This document shows, piece by piece, positions 1 through 17,684 of a stretch of DNA of 64,000 nucleotides. The stretch covers positions 7,196 to 71,195 of the forward strand of contig NZ_SOAX01000008.1 in the NCBI RefSeq assembly GCF_004364635.1. The letters run 5' to 3'. Position 1 is the first letter of the stretch. The number at the start of each line of letters is the position of its first letter. The position numbers and the translations under genes are program-made. This DNA is from Halospina denitrificans. Its GTDB lineage: Bacteria > Pseudomonadota > Gammaproteobacteria > Pseudomonadales > Oleiphilaceae. The notes below the pieces were generated by a model that ran no database searches, was not told the DNA's origin, and saw only the letters and a program-made list of their open reading frames with translations.

Positions 1-1
1 A

Positions 2-1195
<1,194 letters not shown>

Positions 1196-1207
1196 GAGTT
1201 TAGGTGC

Positions 1208-1283
<76 letters not shown>

Positions 1284-1312
1284 TTTATTTGGCACCCACA
1301 AAGTTGATTCCT

Positions 1313-1681
1313 ATGGAGTCCAGTTCCAGACAGGCCTCAACCCGCTTTGATGCTGTAAAGTGGGTTGTTGTTGTTGCCGTGATCGCTGTTGGGGTTGCGG
1401 GCAACTATTATTTCGGCAATGAGTCTCTGCTGTATCGGACGCTTGCCATGGTCGCCCTTGCGCTGGTTGCAGGCTTTATTGCGCTGCAGACCGATAAGGG
1501 ACGTCGACTTGCGCAGCTGATGAAAGAGGCGAAGGTTGAGATTCGCAAGGTCGTCTGGCCAACCCGTCAGGAGCTTCTTCAGACAACCGCCATCGTGTTG
1601 GCGTTCGTGCTGTTGGTAGCGCTTTTGCTGTGGGGTATGGACTCCCTGGTCGCGTGGGTTGTCGCAAGCTTGATCGGTTAA
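1313..1681 (+). CDS. secE: Preprotein translocase subunit SecE
   Basis: SecE is the clamp-like inner-membrane subunit of the SecYEG channel. The 122-residue product has three predicted membrane segments (about 15-35, 41-60 and 92-116), as in the enteric three-helix form. Before the last helix lies the conserved amphipathic region with [12 protein letters not shown], which contacts SecY. The frame is open further upstream, but that extension would translate the tRNA-Trp gene, so ATG 1313 is chosen. No strong Shine-Dalgarno sequence precedes it, and initiation may be weak. The gene is followed 14 bases later by nusG, the standard secE-nusG pair. Confidence 0.95.
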   Translation: MESSSRQASTRFDAVKWVVVVAVIAVGVAGNYYFGNESLLYRTLAMVALALVAGFIALQTDKGRRLAQLMKEAKVEIRKVVWPTRQELLQTTAIVLAFVLLVALLLWGMDSLVAWVVASLIG

Positions 1682-1695
1682 AAAGAGGGAACGTC

Positions 1696-2229
1696 ATGGC
1701 GAAGCGCTGGTATGTGATACACGCGTACTCCGGCTTTGAAAAGCATGTCATGCGGTCCCTCCGGGAGCGGGTGCAGCTGAACAACATGGAAGACCTCTTT
1801 GGTGAGATCCTTGTTCCCACCGAAGAAGTCGTTGAGATGCGCGAAGGCAAAAAGCGTAAGAGTGAGCGCAAGTTCTATCCGGGGTACGTGCTTGTACAGA
1901 TGGAGATGACCGATGAAACCTGGCATCTCGTCAAGAGCACACCGCGGGTAATGGGCTTTATTGGCGGAACGCCGGATAAGCCAGCGCCGATTACGGAAAA
2001 GGAGGCGGAAGCCATCCTGCAACGGGTTGAAACCGGCGCCGAACAGCCGAAGCCCAAGACGTTGTTTGAGCCAGGCGAGATTGTGCGCGTTACAGAAGGG
2101 CCTTTTGCCGATTTCAATGGTGTTGTTGAAGAAGTGGATTACGATAAGAGCCGCGTGAAAGTGGCGGTTCTGATCTTTGGCCGGTCTACACCGGTTGAGC
2201 TTGAGTTTGGCCAGGTCGAGAAAGACTGA
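1696..2229 (+). CDS. nusG: Transcription termination/antitermination protein NusG
   Basis: NusG binds the beta-prime clamp of RNA polymerase and suppresses pausing through its N-terminal NGN domain. Its C-terminal KOW domain binds Rho or ribosomal protein S10. The 177-residue product starts [18 protein letters not shown], contains the NGN signature around YPGYVLVQM, and ends in a KOW domain with [14 protein letters not shown]. Start ATG 1696 is preceded by AAAGAGGGA, a good ribosome binding site; an upstream in-frame start would overlap secE. A terminator follows, separating the gene from the L11 operon. Confidence 0.97.
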   Translation: MAKRWYVIHAYSGFEKHVMRSLRERVQLNNMEDLFGEILVPTEEVVEMREGKKRKSERKFYPGYVLVQMEMTDETWHLVKSTPRVMGFIGGTPDKPAPITEKEAEAILQRVETGAEQPKPKTLFEPGEIVRVTEGPFADFNGVVEEVDYDKSRVKVAVLIFGRSTPVELEFGQVEKD

Positions 2230-2249
2230 GGGCCAGACTCTGACAAAAG

Positions 2250-2278
2250 GCTCGCGGCCAGTCGGTCGCGGGCTTTTT
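2250..2278 (+). terminator. Intrinsic terminator between nusG and rplK
   Basis: Arms GCTCGCGGCC (2250-2259) and GGTCGCGGGC (2264-2273) form a 10-bp stem that includes two G-T pairs, with a four-base AGTC loop and a T5 tract at 2274-2278. It sits 20 bases after the nusG stop. It may be leaky, because only about 50 bases separate it from rplK and no promoter is obvious in that space. Confidence 0.8.
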
Positions 2279-2330
2279 ATGTCTTTCAGGGGAGCCCGGA
2301 ACGGGCGTTCGAACCCATCAGGAGGTTAAC

Positions 2331-2762
2331 GTGGCTAAGAAAATTGAAGCGTACATCAAACTGCAGGTGGCAGCTGCCAAAGCGAATCCCAGCCCCCCTG
2401 TAGGTCCGGCTCTGGGTCAGCATGGTCTGAACATCATGGAGTTCTGCAAGCAGTTCAATGCAGAAACCCAGGATATGGAGCCCGGCCTGCCCATCCCCGT
2501 TGTAATCACTGTTTACAGTGACCGGAGTTTTACCTTCATTACGAAGACACCTCCGGCACCGGTTCTGCTCAAGAAAGCAGCGGGTGTTTCCTCAGGCTCC
2601 GGTCGTCCGAATACCGACAAGGTTGGTAAGGTCAATCGCGAACAGCTCGAAGAAATCGTTAAAACCAAGGAACCCGATCTGACCGCAGCCGATATGGACG
2701 CCGCCGTGCGTACCATTGCCGGAACCGCGCGCAGCATGGGCCTTGAAGTGGAGGGGCTCTGA
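2331..2762 (+). CDS. rplK: 50S ribosomal protein L11
   Basis: L11 is part of the GTPase-associated centre with 23S rRNA helices 43/44 and is the target region of thiopeptides. The 143-residue product has the conserved [11 protein letters not shown] proline-rich switch region near residues 21-31 and the C-terminal rRNA-binding domain with [10 protein letters not shown] at the end. The start is GTG 2331, preceded by a strong AGGAGG at 2320-2325. It is separated by one base from rplA, so the two are translationally coupled. In enterics L1 represses this operon at the rplK leader; a small hairpin (GCCCG/CGGGC at 2294-2306) is present here but was not proven to be the L1 site. Confidence 0.98.
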   Translation: MAKKIEAYIKLQVAAAKANPSPPVGPALGQHGLNIMEFCKQFNAETQDMEPGLPIPVVITVYSDRSFTFITKTPPAPVLLKKAAGVSSGSGRPNTDKVGKVNREQLEEIVKTKEPDLTAADMDAAVRTIAGTARSMGLEVEGL

Positions 2763-2763
2763 G

Positions 2764-3462
2764 ATGGCAAAACTGAGTAAACGCCAGAAGCTGATCCGTG
2801 AAAAGGTTGACCGGACAAGCAGTTATGGTATTGAGGATGCGGTTGCCATCCTCAAGGATCTGGACCAGCATACGAATTTTGAGGAATCCGTTGATCTGGC
2901 CGTGAATCTGGGCGTTGATGCGCGGAAATCGGATCAGGTTGTTCGTGGTTCCACCGTTCTCCCCAATGGTACCGGCAAAAGCGTTCGCATTGCTGTCTTT
3001 GCCCAGGGTGACAACGCGGATAAGGCTCAGGCAGCTGGTGCCGACGTTGTGGGCATGGATGATCTGGCGGAACAGATCAAGGGCGGTGATCTCGACTTTG
3101 ACGTTGTGATTGCCACGCCGGATGCAATGCGTGTTGTTGGGCAGCTTGGCCAGATTCTTGGCCCGCGTGGCCTGATGCCGAACCCGAAGGTTGGTACGGT
3201 TACTGCCGACGTTGAAACCGCGGTTGGTAACGCAAAAGCGGGACAGGTTCGATTCCGGACTGACAAGAAGGGCATTGTCCACTGCACGGTTGGCAAGGTG
3301 TCCTTTGATGCTGCCGCGATCCGTCAGAACGTCGAGGCACTGGTGACGGATCTCAGGAAGCTGAAGCCGTCTACCGCGAAAGGTGTCTATGTCAAGAAGG
3401 TGACGCTGTCCTCCACCATGGGGCCAGGGATTACCATTGACCAGTCCTCGCTGTCCGCTTGA
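2764..3462 (+). CDS. rplA: 50S ribosomal protein L1
   Basis: L1 forms the mobile L1 stalk that helps move deacylated tRNA to the E site, and it is the usual translational repressor of the rplKA unit. The 232-residue product begins [11 protein letters not shown] and contains the signature region [15 protein letters not shown] 2764 lies two bases after the rplK stop and is preceded by GTGGAGGGG, so it is preferred over an in-frame start inside rplK. Length matches the family. A 234-base leader for L10 follows. Confidence 0.98.
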   Translation: MAKLSKRQKLIREKVDRTSSYGIEDAVAILKDLDQHTNFEESVDLAVNLGVDARKSDQVVRGSTVLPNGTGKSVRIAVFAQGDNADKAQAAGADVVGMDDLAEQIKGGDLDFDVVIATPDAMRVVGQLGQILGPRGLMPNPKVGTVTADVETAVGNAKAGQVRFRTDKKGIVHCTVGKVSFDAAAIRQNVEALVTDLRKLKPSTAKGVYVKKVTLSSTMGPGITIDQSSLSA

Positions 3463-3696
3463 GGCTGGTATTGAATACGGGGGCGCCTGATGGCGCGCCC
3501 AGCAAGCTTTGTAGTCTTGGCGTGAGCCGGACTGTCAAAGACCGCAGGTCCTCAATCTCCACGAGGAGAGACGAGATTAAAGCAATGCCTGCGCAGACGG
3601 TGTAAGACGTTCTCTCCGAACAGCACCGTAAGGTCGCCCGAAAGGGCGTAAGTTGATCGCCGATCCTGGATCGGCACAACCTGAGGAGTAAAACCA
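3463..3696 (+). promoter_or_regulatory. L10-type leader (rplJ 5' autoregulatory region)
   Basis: The 234-base space between rplA and rplJ is rich in complementary segments, including GGGCGCC/GGCGCGCCC near 3481-3500, GGTCCTC/GAGGAG near 3547-3567, and TCGCCCGAAAGGGCG near 3632-3646. It also contains TGCGCAGACGGTG near 3590, which resembles the conserved part of the L10 leader. In enterics the L10-(L12)4 complex binds this leader and represses rplJL. The assignment rests on position and remembered motif similarity, not on a covariance search. Confidence 0.7.
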
Positions 3697-4227
3697 GTGG
3701 CAATCAGACTCGAAGGCAAAAAGGCGATTGTCGCCGAAGTCAACGAGGCTGCCAGTGGTGCTTTGTCTGTTGTCCTTGCGGACTACCGGGGTGTGGACTC
3801 CGGCAACATGACCGCATTGCGCGCCAAGGCCCGGGAACAGAATGTGTACCTGCGAGTGGTGCGTAACACCCTCGCAAAGCGCGCTGTTCAGGGCACTGAG
3901 TTTGAGTGCGTGAATGATGTGCTCGTGGGGCCCACCCTGTTTGCGTTTTCCATGGAAGATCCGGGAGCGGCGGCACGTCTGCTCAAGGATTTTGCCAAGG
4001 AAGATAAAGACTTCGAGATCAAGGCACTGGCCGTTGGTGGCGAACTGCTCGGTGCGGACCAGATTGACCGCCTTGCCAAGCTTCCGACGCGTGACGAAGC
4101 GCTGTCGCAGCTGGCCGGCACAATCCAGGCTCCGATCACCAAGCTGGCGCGGACCTTCAATGAGGTTCCGACCAAGGTTACCCGCGCGGTGGCCGCAGTT
4201 CGTGACCAAAAGAAAGAAGCAGCCTGA
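3697..4227 (+). CDS. rplJ: 50S ribosomal protein L10
   Basis: L10 anchors the L7/L12 dimers to the 23S GTPase centre through its N-terminal domain and long C-terminal helix. The 176-residue product has the N-terminal region with [19 protein letters not shown] and [12 protein letters not shown], typical of the family. It starts with GTG 3697, preceded by CTGAGGAG at 3681-3688. It is paired with rplL 35 bases downstream and is probably autoregulated through the leader upstream. Confidence 0.97.
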   Translation: MAIRLEGKKAIVAEVNEAASGALSVVLADYRGVDSGNMTALRAKAREQNVYLRVVRNTLAKRAVQGTEFECVNDVLVGPTLFAFSMEDPGAAARLLKDFAKEDKDFEIKALAVGGELLGADQIDRLAKLPTRDEALSQLAGTIQAPITKLARTFNEVPTKVTRAVAAVRDQKKEAA

Positions 4228-4262
4228 TTGGTTTATATTATTTTTGAATCTGGAGAATAGTC

Positions 4263-4643
4263 ATGGCTCTGTCGAAAGACGATATCTTGAACGCAATTGC
4301 TGAAATGAGCGTCATGGAAGTTGTTGAGCTCGTTGAAGCAATGGAAGAAAAGTTCGGCGTTTCCGCTCAGGCGGCCGTCGCAGCAGCTCCGGCTGCCGGT
4401 GGTGGCGAAGAAGCTGCCGCTGCTGAAGAACAGACCGAGTTTGATGTTGTACTGACCGCCGGTGGCGAAAAGAAGGTCAACGTCATCAAGGTGGTACGTG
4501 AACTGACCGGTCTTGGCCTGAAAGAAGCCAAGGCGCTCGTTGACGGTGCCCCCGGCACGGTCAAAGAAGGCGCAAGCAAGGATGATGCTGACGAAGCAAA
4601 AACCAAGCTTGAGGAAGCAGGCGCCTCTGTTGAGCTCAAATAA
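4263..4643 (+). CDS. rplL: 50S ribosomal protein L7/L12
   Basis: L7/L12 is the acidic multi-copy stalk protein that recruits and activates the translational GTPases. The 126-residue product has an N-terminal dimerisation domain (about 1-35), an Ala/Gly/Glu-rich hinge (about 36-57), and the globular C-terminal domain with [16 protein letters not shown]. Start ATG 4263 is preceded by TGGAGAATAGTC, a usable ribosome binding site. Downstream lies a terminator-like attenuator before rpoB, which would explain the usual excess of L12 over RNA polymerase subunits. Confidence 0.98.
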   Translation: MALSKDDILNAIAEMSVMEVVELVEAMEEKFGVSAQAAVAAAPAAGGGEEAAAAEEQTEFDVVLTAGGEKKVNVIKVVRELTGLGLKEAKALVDGAPGTVKEGASKDDADEAKTKLEEAGASVELK

Positions 4644-4682
4644 CGGCTTGATCGGCCGGTTAGAGCAGTACTGACGCGGATT

Positions 4683-4710
4683 GGCTGGTGGTGTATACCG
4701 CCGGCCTTTT
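4683..4710 (+). terminator. Attenuator hairpin between rplL and rpoB
   Basis: Arms GGCTGGTGGT (4683-4692) and ACCGCCGGCC (4697-4706) form a continuous 10-bp stem with a GTAT loop, followed by T4. It stands where enteric bacteria have the partial terminator that lets only a fraction of polymerases enter rpoBC. The short T tract fits partial read-through. Confidence 0.75.
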
Positions 4711-4729
4711 CGCGTTCTATACAGGTTGC

Positions 4730-4798
4730 TCATGACTACTGTCATGAGCTGCCCGGAATTTTCCGGGCTCAGTCCCGGGTCGCGCTTCGCACCCGGGA
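4730..4798 (+). other. Series of three hairpins in the rpoB leader
   Basis: Three consecutive inverted repeats lie between the attenuator and rpoB. TCATGAC/GTCATGA is at 4730-4747, GCCCGGAA/TTCCGGGC at 4751-4768, and TCCCGGGT/ACCCGGGA at 4773-4798. Enteric bacteria have an RNase III processing site in this spacer; these stems could play that part or protect the rpoBC message. Function is inferred from position only. Confidence 0.55.
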
Positions 4799-4834
4799 GA
4801 CACCAGTTATTAAGTCCGAAGCTGGGGAACGTAG

Positions 4835-7800
4835 ATGACTTACTCCTATACCGAGAAAAAGCGAATCCGCAAAGAGTTTGGCAAGTTGCCATCCGTTATG
4901 GATGTCCCGTTTCTGCTTGCGACGCAGATCGACTCCTATCGGGATTTTCTGCAGCTTGAATCAGGTGCGGAGGATCGTAAGGAGACGGGCCTGCACGCCG
5001 CATTCCAGTCCGTTTTCCCGATTACGAGCTACTCGGGCAATGCGGCCCTGGAGTATGTCAGTTACAGGCTGGGCGATCCGGCCTTTGACGTGAGGGAATG
5101 CCAGCTCCGCGGTGTCACCTATGCCGCGCCGTTGCGTGTGAAGGTTCGCCTTGTCATCTATGACAAGGAGTCCTCCAACAAGGCGGTGAAGGACATCAAG
5201 GAGCAGGAAGTGTACATGGGGGAAATGCCCCTCATGACCGTGAACGGCACCTTTGTTGTGAATGGCACCGAGCGGGTCATCGTATCCCAGCTTCACCGGT
5301 CGCCGGGTGTCTTCTTCGACCATGACAAGGGTAAGACGCACTCATCGGGTAAGCTCCTGTATACCGCCAGGGTGATCCCCTATCGCGGATCCTGGCTTGA
5401 TTTCGAGTTTGATCCGAGAGATTCGGTCTTTGTACGGATTGACCGCCGGCGCAAGCTGCCCGCTACCATTCTGTTGCGCGCATTGGGTTACAGTTCCGAA
5501 GAGATCCTTGATCTGTTCTTTGAAACCAGTCGTTTCACGCTCGGCAAGGACACCTGCCGGTTGGAGCTGGTGCCAAGCCGTCTGCGCGGTGACATCGCCA
5601 CCTTTGACATCAAGGATGGCGAGGGCAATGTTATTGTGGAGAGTGGTCGGCGCGTAACCGCCCGCCATATCCGTCAACTTGAAAAGTCGGGCGTGACGGA
5701 ACTCGAGGTTCCGCGTGAGTACCTGCACGGGCGCGTTACCGCTCAGGATATCGTTGATGAGAACACCGGTGAGGTTATTGTCGAGTGCAATACGGAGCTC
5801 ACCCAGGAGCATCTTGAAAAGTTTGAAGAAGCGGGCATCAAGACTGTTGAGACCATCTACACCAACGATCTCGACTGCGGTCCCTTTATCTCCGATACAC
5901 TGAGGATTGACCCTTCGCGGAACCAACTGGAAGCACTGGTCGAGATCTATCGCATGATGCGTCCGGGCGAGCCGCCGACCAAGGAATCCGCCGAGAGTCT
6001 GTTCAATAACCTGTTCTTTTCGGAGGATCGCTACGATCTGTCCGCAGTGGGCCGGATGAAGCTCAACCGCCGGCTGGGCCGTGAAGAGCTCGAAGGATCC
6101 GGTGTGCTCGAAAAGCAGGACATCATCGATGTCCTGCGCACGCTGGTTGATATCCGTAACGGCAAGGGCGAGACCGACGACATCGACAACCTGGGCAACC
6201 GCCGTATCCGCTGTGTGGGCGAGATGGCGGAAAACCAGTTCCGCGTCGGCCTGGTACGGGTTGAGCGCGCGGTACGCGAGCGTCTGAGCCTTGCTGAGAG
6301 CGAGGGCCTGATGCCCCAGGACCTGATCAATGCCAAGCCGGTAGGGGCGGCAATCAAGGAGTTCTTTGGGTCCAGTCAGCTGTCCCAGTTCATGGACCAG
6401 AACAACCCGCTTTCCGAGGTAACGCACAAGCGGCGTGTCTCGGCGCTTGGTCCGGGCGGCCTGACCCGTGAGCGGGCGGGCTTCGAGGTGCGCGACGTAC
6501 ACCCGACGCACTATGGCCGTGTCTGCCCGATCGAAACACCGGAAGGGCCGAACATCGGCCTTATCAACTCATTGGCGACCTATACCCGGACCAACCAGTA
6601 CGGGTTCCTGGAGAGTCCATACCGGAAGGTACATGACGGCCAGGTTACCAATGAGATTGTCTATCTCTCGGCGATTGAGGAAAGCAATTACATTATCGCC
6701 CAGGCCAGCGCCAAGATGGACGAGAACGACAAGCTGGCCGATGAGCTGGTCACGGTGCGCCACAAGAACGAATTCACCGTGATGCCGCCTGAGAAGGTCA
6801 ACTTCATGGACGTGTCACCGCGTCAGGTTGTCTCCGTGGCAGCAGCGATGATTCCGTTCCTTGAGCACGACGACGCGAACCGGGCCCTGATGGGTTCCAA
6901 CATGCAGCGTCAGGCGGTTCCAACCCTGAGAGCGGACAAGCCCCTGGTTGGTACGGGCATGGAGCGTATCGTCGCCAAGGACTCTGGTGTCTGCGTGACA
7001 GCCGAGCGCGGCGGTGTCATTGAGAGTGTGGATGCATCGCGGATCGTTGTCCGTGTGCGGGATGAGGAAACCGCGGCCGGTGATGCCGGGGTCGATATCT
7101 ACAATCTGGTTAAGTACACGCGTTCCAACCAGAACACCTGCACCAACCAGCGCCCGATTGTACAGCCGGGTGACGTGATCGCCCGGGACGATGTCCTTGC
7201 TGACGGCCCCTCGGTGGATCTGGGTGAGTTGGCCCTGGGCCAGAACATGCGGATGGCCTTCATGCCCTGGAATGGCTACAACTTTGAGGACTCCATCCTC
7301 ATTTCCGAAAGGGTAGCCCAGGAAGATCGTCTGACTACCATTCACATCCAGGAACTGACCTGTGTGGCCCGGGATACCAAACTGGGCTCAGAGGAAGTCA
7401 GCGCGGATATCCCCAACGTGGGCGAGCACGCCCTGTCCAAGCTGGACGAGTCGGGCATTGTCTATATCGGTGCTGAAGTGGATGCCGGCGACATTCTTGT
7501 CGGCAAGGTGACGCCCAAGGGTGAAACCCAACTGACGCCGGAGGAAAAGCTCCTGCGCGCTATCTTTGGCGAGAAGGCCTCGGATGTGAAGGACACCTCG
7601 CTGCGGATGCCGACAGGCAAGCGCGGTACCGTCATTGATGTCCAGGTGTTCACGCGCGACGGGGTTGAAAAGGACCAGCGGGCGCTTTCCATTGAACAGG
7701 AAGAGCTGGATTCCTTCCGGAAGGACCTCCGGGATGAATACCGGATTGTCGAGGCGGCTACATTTGAACGTCTGGCCGCGGCGCTCAACGGCCAGGCCGT

Positions 7801-8908
7801 ACTCAGCGGCCCCGGCCTCAAGAAAGGCGATACGCTGACCGACGATTACCTGGGTAAGCTGTCTTCCGAGGAATGGTTCAAGCTGCGTCTTCAGGATGAC
7901 TCACTGAATGAGCTCCTGGAGCGTGCTGAGCAGCAACTCGAGGAACGCCGCAAGGATCAGGAAGAGCGTTTCGAAATCAAGCGCGGAAAGATCCAGCAGG
8001 GTGACGACCTTGCTCCGGGTGTGCTCAAGATCGTGAAGGTCTACCTGGCCGTCAAGAGCCGCATCCAGGCTGGTGACAAGATGGCGGGCCGGCACGGTAA
8101 CAAGGGCGTTATCTCGGCGATCATGCCGACCGAAGACATGCCCTTTGATGAGCAGGGCGAACCGGTGGACGTGGTCCTCAACCCGCTGGGCGTTCCCTCG
8201 CGGATGAACGTGGGTCAGGTTCTTGAGACACACCTTGGCGCTGCGGCACGGGGTCTTGGCGACAAGATCAATCGTATGCTGGAGCAGCAGAAGAAGGTGG
8301 GCGAGATCCGCCAGTTCCTGGGTGAAGTCTACAACGGTACGAATACGCCACACGTCGATCTGGATGAGCTTACCGACGACGAAGTGATCAACATGGCGAA
8401 GAACCTTCGCCAGGGTGTGCCGATGGCGACAGCCGTCTTTGATGGTGCCAATGAAACCGAGATCAAGCAGATGCTGGAGCTTGCCGATATGGACTCCAGC
8501 GGGCAGATCCGGCTGTTTGATGGGCGCACGGGAGATGCCTTCCACCGACCCGTGACCGTTGGCTACATGTACATGCTCAAGCTCAACCATCTGGTCGAGG
8601 ACAAGATGCATGCGCGTGCCACCGGGTCGTACAGCCTGGTTACGCAGCAGCCGCTTGGCGGTAAGGCCCAGTTCGGCGGTCAGCGCTTTGGTGAAATGGA
8701 GGTCTGGGCCCTGGAGGCCTATGGCGCCGCTTACACCCTGCAGGAAATGCTGACCGTGAAGTCCGATGACGTGAACGGGCGGACGAAGATGTACAAGAAC
8801 ATTGTGGACGGGGATCACAGGATGGAGCCGGGCATGCCCGAATCCTTCAATGTTCTGGTCAAGGAAATCCGCTCCCTGGGTCTGGATATCGACCTCGAGA
8901 CGGACTGA
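4835..8908 (+). CDS. rpoB: DNA-directed RNA polymerase subunit beta
   Basis: The beta subunit forms one pincer of RNA polymerase and much of the active-site cleft. The 1357-residue product is slightly longer than the 1342 residues of E. coli. The rifampicin-binding cluster is recognisable around nt 6360-6470, with [16 protein letters not shown] followed by THKRR. The residues equivalent to E. coli His526 and Ser531 (here His531 and Ser536) are wild type, so a rifampicin-sensitive enzyme is expected. The C-terminal part has the conserved [23 protein letters not shown] 4835 is the first start after the leader hairpins. It is followed after 71 bases by rpoC. Confidence 0.99.
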   Translation: MTYSYTEKKRIRKEFGKLPSVMDVPFLLATQIDSYRDFLQLESGAEDRKETGLHAAFQSVFPITSYSGNAALEYVSYRLGDPAFDVRECQLRGVTYAAPLRVKVRLVIYDKESSNKAVKDIKEQEVYMGEMPLMTVNGTFVVNGTERVIVSQLHRSPGVFFDHDKGKTHSSGKLLYTARVIPYRGSWLDFEFDPRDSVFVRIDRRRKLPATILLRALGYSSEEILDLFFETSRFTLGKDTCRLELVPSRLRGDIATFDIKDGEGNVIVESGRRVTARHIRQLEKSGVTELEVPREYLHGRVTAQDIVDENTGEVIVECNTELTQEHLEKFEEAGIKTVETIYTNDLDCGPFISDTLRIDPSRNQLEALVEIYRMMRPGEPPTKESAESLFNNLFFSEDRYDLSAVGRMKLNRRLGREELEGSGVLEKQDIIDVLRTLVDIRNGKGETDDIDNLGNRRIRCVGEMAENQFRVGLVRVERAVRERLSLAESEGLMPQDLINAKPVGAAIKEFFGSSQLSQFMDQNNPLSEVTHKRRVSALGPGGLTRERAGFEVRDVHPTHYGRVCPIETPEGPNIGLINSLATYTRTNQYGFLESPYRKVHDGQVTNEIVYLSAIEESNYIIAQASAKMDENDKLADELVTVRHKNEFTVMPPEKVNFMDVSPRQVVSVAAAMIPFLEHDDANRALMGSNMQRQAVPTLRADKPLVGTGMERIVAKDSGVCVTAERGGVIESVDASRIVVRVRDEETAAGDAGVDIYNLVKYTRSNQNTCTNQRPIVQPGDVIARDDVLADGPSVDLGELALGQNMRMAFMPWNGYNFEDSILISERVAQEDRLTTIHIQELTCVARDTKLGSEEVSADIPNVGEHALSKLDESGIVYIGAEVDAGDILVGKVTPKGETQLTPEEKLLRAIFGEKASDVKDTSLRMPTGKRGTVIDVQVFTRDGVEKDQRALSIEQEELDSFRKDLRDEYRIVEAATFERLAAALNGQAVLSGPGLKKGDTLTDDYLGKLSSEEWFKLRLQDDSLNELLERAEQQLEERRKDQEERFEIKRGKIQQGDDLAPGVLKIVKVYLAVKSRIQAGDKMAGRHGNKGVISAIMPTEDMPFDEQGEPVDVVLNPLGVPSRMNVGQVLETHLGAAARGLGDKINRMLEQQKKVGEIRQFLGEVYNGTNTPHVDLDELTDDEVINMAKNLRQGVPMATAVFDGANETEIKQMLELADMDSSGQIRLFDGRTGDAFHRPVTVGYMYMLKLNHLVEDKMHARATGSYSLVTQQPLGGKAQFGGQRFGEMEVWALEAYGAAYTLQEMLTVKSDDVNGRTKMYKNIVDGDHRMEPGMPESFNVLVKEIRSLGLDIDLETD

Positions 8909-8979
8909 AACCGGAATCCCGTTTGGCAGCGAAGGGGGTGGTTGCCACCCCCAAAGATTAACGCTCCGGAGCCAATATC

Positions 8980-13191
<4,212 letters not shown>

Positions 13192-13233
13192 TTGCTGTAA
13201 TCGGCAGTTCTGCTCAGAAACTGGTCAATATTC

Positions 13234-13262
13234 TTGACTGAGCGGGGGCGCAGACTTAAACT
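13234..13262 (+). promoter_or_regulatory. Candidate sigma70 promoter for the str operon
   Basis: TTGACT (13234-13239) and TAAACT (13257-13262) are separated by 17 bases, matching the sigma70 consensus at five and four of six positions. The -10 element lies in the loop of the rpoC terminator, so transcription would start near 13269 in its right arm. No better promoter was found between rpoC and rpsL. Confidence 0.5.
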
Positions 13263-13275
13263 TGCGCCCCCTTGT
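13244..13275 (+). terminator. Terminator after rpoC
   Basis: Arms GGGGGCGCA (13244-13252) and TGCGCCCCC (13263-13271) form a perfect 9-bp GC-rich stem with a 10-base loop, followed by the weak T-rich stretch TTGTT. It is 52 bases past the rpoC stop. The poor T tract and an overlapping promoter suggest incomplete termination. Confidence 0.65.
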
Positions 13276-13329
13276 TAAATTACCCCTATTGATGGGGTGT
13301 AAAACCTTTGAGAACCGGAGTTAGCTTAC

Positions 13330-13704
13330 ATGGCAACTATTAACCAGTTGGTCCGTAAGCCTCGTAAACGGCGGGTTGCGAAAAGCGACGTACCGGCGTT
13401 GCAGGCATGCCCTCAACGTCGCGGCGTGTGCACCCGTGTCTACACGACAACCCCGAAGAAGCCGAACTCGGCACTGCGGAAGGTCTGTCGTGTACGCCTG
13501 ACCAATGGCTACGAGGTGGCTTCCTATATTGGTGGTGAAGGGCACAACCTTCAGGAGCACAGTGTGGTCCTGATTCGTGGCGGCCGGGTCAAGGACCTGC
13601 CGGGTGTTCGTTATCACACAGTACGGGGAACCCTGGATACACAGGGTGTTCAGGATCGTCGTAAGGGCCGTTCCAAGTACGGTACCAAGCGTCCGAAGTC
13701 CTGA
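13330..13704 (+). CDS. rpsL: 30S ribosomal protein S12
   Basis: S12 sits at the decoding centre and influences translational accuracy. The 124-residue product equals the E. coli length and contains the [13 protein letters not shown] loop. Lysines 43 and 44 (counting Met) and the [20 protein letters not shown] region are unaltered, so a streptomycin-sensitive ribosome is expected. ATG 13330 follows a GGAGTTAG ribosome binding site. It heads the str block rpsL-rpsG-fusA-tufA. Confidence 0.98.
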   Translation: MATINQLVRKPRKRRVAKSDVPALQACPQRRGVCTRVYTTTPKKPNSALRKVCRVRLTNGYEVASYIGGEGHNLQEHSVVLIRGGRVKDLPGVRYHTVRGTLDTQGVQDRRKGRSKYGTKRPKS

Positions 13705-13845
13705 TCGACAGACGCATAAACACATATTTCAGCAGGCTTTCTTTTATCGTGGGCGACGAGCGCCGGTAAGAGTAAGGCCGGGTGGCATTCATTTGCTTCA
13801 TCCCGGATCAACCTGAAGACCTGATTTTTACTCGAGGGCTTATCG

Positions 13846-14316
13846 ATGCCAAGAAGACGTATAGCAACGAAGCGGGAAATCATCCCGGATCCGAAATTCA
13901 ACAGTGAACGTCTCGCCAAGTTCATTAACCATGTCATGGAACACGGTAAGAAAGCCGTTGCCGAGCGGATTGTTTACGGTGCATTGGATATTGTCGCCGA
14001 CAAATCCAAGGAAGATCCGCTCGAAATGTTCGAGTCGGCGCTGGAGAACATCCAGCCGATGGTAGAGGTCAAGTCCCGCCGTGTGGGTGGTGCGACCTAT
14101 CAGGTACCGGTAGAGGTCCGTCCTTCCAGGCAGGTGGCGCTGGCCATGCGCTGGCTCGTGGATTTCTCGCGCAAGCGTGGTGAAAAGTCCATGGCCAACC
14201 GGCTGGCCGGAGAGATTCTGGACGCCGCCGGGAGCAAGGGTGCCGCAGTCAAGAAGCGGGAAGACGTACATCGTATGGCCGAAGCCAACAAAGCCTTCTC
14301 CCACTACCGTTTTTAA
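13846..14316 (+). CDS. rpsG: 30S ribosomal protein S7
   Basis: S7 nucleates assembly of the 16S 3' domain (30S head) and contacts E-site tRNA. The 156-residue product begins [17 protein letters not shown] and contains ALRW-type helix sequence [19 protein letters not shown], characteristic of bacterial S7. The 141-base rpsL-rpsG gap is long for this block. In E. coli S7 represses its operon by binding the equivalent intercistronic region, so the same may hold here. The stop is 18 bases before fusA. Confidence 0.98.
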   Translation: MPRRRIATKREIIPDPKFNSERLAKFINHVMEHGKKAVAERIVYGALDIVADKSKEDPLEMFESALENIQPMVEVKSRRVGGATYQVPVEVRPSRQVALAMRWLVDFSRKRGEKSMANRLAGEILDAAGSKGAAVKKREDVHRMAEANKAFSHYRF

Positions 14317-14334
14317 TCGATCGAGGTATCTGAC

Positions 14335-16440
14335 GTGGCACGTAAAACACCGATCAAACACTACCGCAATATCGGCATCTGCGCACACGTGGACGCCGGT
14401 AAGACGACTGCGACCGAGCGGATACTCTACTATACCGGCCGCAGTCACAAGATGGGCGAGACCCATGACGGCGCCTCAACGACCGACTGGATGTCCCAGG
14501 AGCAGGAGCGGGGCATTACCATCACCTCCGCTGCCGTTACCACCTTCTGGCAGGGTATGGACAAGCAGTACGACGAGCACCGGATCAACATCATCGATAC
14601 GCCCGGGCACGTCGATTTCACTATCGAGGTAGAGCGTTCTCTGCGTGTTCTCGACGGTGCGGTCGTTGTTTTCTGCGGTACATCAGGGGTTGAGCCCCAG
14701 TCCGAAACGGTCTGGCGCCAGGCGGACAAGTATCACGTTCCCCGACTTGTCTTTGTCAACAAGATGGACCGGGCCGGCGCGGATTTCTCCCGTGTCGTCG
14801 CTCAGATCCGTGAGCGTCTTGGGGCGACCACGATTCCGATTCAGTTGCCGATTGGTGCTGAAGATGAGTTTGCCGGTGTGATTGATCTTCTGCGCATGAA
14901 GGCGATCTACTGGAACGACGCGGATCTGGGGATGACCTACGAGGAAAAGGAAATCCCCGATGAGCTCAAGGCTGATGCCGAGGCCACACGTGAGGCCATG
15001 GTGGAGGCTGCGGCCGAAGCCAACGAAGAGTTCATGAACAAGTACGTGGACACCGGGGAGTTGACCCTTGACGAGATTAAGAAGGGGCTCCGTATCCGGT
15101 GCCTTGATAATGAGCTCGTCCTGGCAACCTGTGGTTCGGCGTTCAAGAACAAGGGTATCCAGGCGCTGCTGGACAACGTCCTTGAATTCCTGCCTGCGCC
15201 GGATGAGGTTCGGGCGATTACCGGTGTTGTCGATGAAGACGGCACAGAAGAGACTCGCTCTGCTGATGACAATGCCCCCTTCGCTTCCCTGGCGTTCAAG
15301 ATCGCCACGGACCCGTTCATGGGTACGCTGACCTTCTTCCGTGTCTACTCCGGTAAGCTTGAGACCGGAACGGCGATCTATAACGCCAGTAAGAAGAAGA
15401 AGGAACGGGTTGGTCGTATGGTGCAGATGCACGCCAACGACCGGGAAGAGATCAAGGAGGTGTTCTCTGGTGACATCGCAGCGGCGATCGGCCTGAAGAA
15501 CATCACCACGGGCGATACGCTCTGTGATGAAAAGCATAAGATTGAGCTCGAACGGATGGAATTCCCGGAGCCCGTTATCTCGGTAGCGGTTGAGCCCAAG
15601 TCGAAAGCGGAGCAGGAGAAAATGGGGACCGGCCTCGGCAAGCTTGCCCAGGAAGACCCCTCCTTCCGCGTCCGGACCGATGAGGAGTCGGGTCAGACAA
15701 TCATCTCCGGTATGGGTGAACTGCACCTGGACGTTATCGTTGACCGTCTCAAGCGCGAGTTCAAGGTTGAGGCCAATATCGGCAAACCTCAGGTTGCCTA
15801 CCGGGAGTGCATTCGCAAGGCGGTTGACGTTGAAGGCAAGTTTGTACGCCAGTCCGGTGGTCGTGGCCAGTACGGTCACGTCTGGGTGAAGCTTGAGCCG
15901 CTTCCGCTGGACGATGAGGATTCTCCAACATTCCTGTTTGAAAACAAGATTGTTGGCGGTGTGGTTCCCAAGGAATATATTCCTGCGGTACAGCAGGGTA
16001 TTGAGGAGCAGCTGCAGAATGGCGTTCTGGCCGGTTACCCGATTCTCGGTGTCAAGGCAACGCTTTACGACGGTTCCTATCACGATGTGGATTCCAACGA
16101 GATGGCCTTTAAGGTCGCCGGTTCCATGGCGATGAAGCAGGGCGCGCTGGATGCGGATCCGCAGCTTCTGGAGCCGATCATGAAGGTCGAGGTTGTCACA
16201 CCCGAGGAATTCATGGGTGATGTTGTAGGCGACCTGAATCGTCGTCGTGGCGTTGTGCACGGGATGGAAGAGAGCCCGGCCGGCAAGGTCATTCGTGCCG
16301 ATGTGCCGCTGGCTGAAATGTTCGGCTATGCGACCGACCTGCGCTCCAGTACTCAGGGGCGAGCCTCGTACGTGATGGAGTTCCATAAGTACGGTGAAGC
16401 ACCGAACAGCATCGCGAATGAGATTATCAACAAAAGCTAA
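14335..16440 (+). CDS. fusA: Elongation factor G
   Basis: EF-G is the GTPase that drives ribosomal translocation and, with RRF, ribosome recycling. The 701-residue product has the P-loop AHVDAGKT at 17-24, the switch region [14 protein letters not shown] and NKMDR, and the C-terminal domains IV and V with GRGQYGHVW. The start is GTG 14335, preceded by TCGAGGTATC. Its position between rpsG and tufA marks it as the str-operon fusA rather than a paralogue. Confidence 0.98.
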   Translation: MARKTPIKHYRNIGICAHVDAGKTTATERILYYTGRSHKMGETHDGASTTDWMSQEQERGITITSAAVTTFWQGMDKQYDEHRINIIDTPGHVDFTIEVERSLRVLDGAVVVFCGTSGVEPQSETVWRQADKYHVPRLVFVNKMDRAGADFSRVVAQIRERLGATTIPIQLPIGAEDEFAGVIDLLRMKAIYWNDADLGMTYEEKEIPDELKADAEATREAMVEAAAEANEEFMNKYVDTGELTLDEIKKGLRIRCLDNELVLATCGSAFKNKGIQALLDNVLEFLPAPDEVRAITGVVDEDGTEETRSADDNAPFASLAFKIATDPFMGTLTFFRVYSGKLETGTAIYNASKKKKERVGRMVQMHANDREEIKEVFSGDIAAAIGLKNITTGDTLCDEKHKIELERMEFPEPVISVAVEPKSKAEQEKMGTGLGKLAQEDPSFRVRTDEESGQTIISGMGELHLDVIVDRLKREFKVEANIGKPQVAYRECIRKAVDVEGKFVRQSGGRGQYGHVWVKLEPLPLDDEDSPTFLFENKIVGGVVPKEYIPAVQQGIEEQLQNGVLAGYPILGVKATLYDGSYHDVDSNEMAFKVAGSMAMKQGALDADPQLLEPIMKVEVVTPEEFMGDVVGDLNRRRGVVHGMEESPAGKVIRADVPLAEMFGYATDLRSSTQGRASYVMEFHKYGEAPNSIANEIINKS

Positions 16441-16474
16441 CGTTAACTAAGAACAGCATCCAAGAGGTGGAATT

Positions 16475-17668
<1,194 letters not shown>

Positions 17669-17684
17669 ATCCGGTTCCGCCCTC

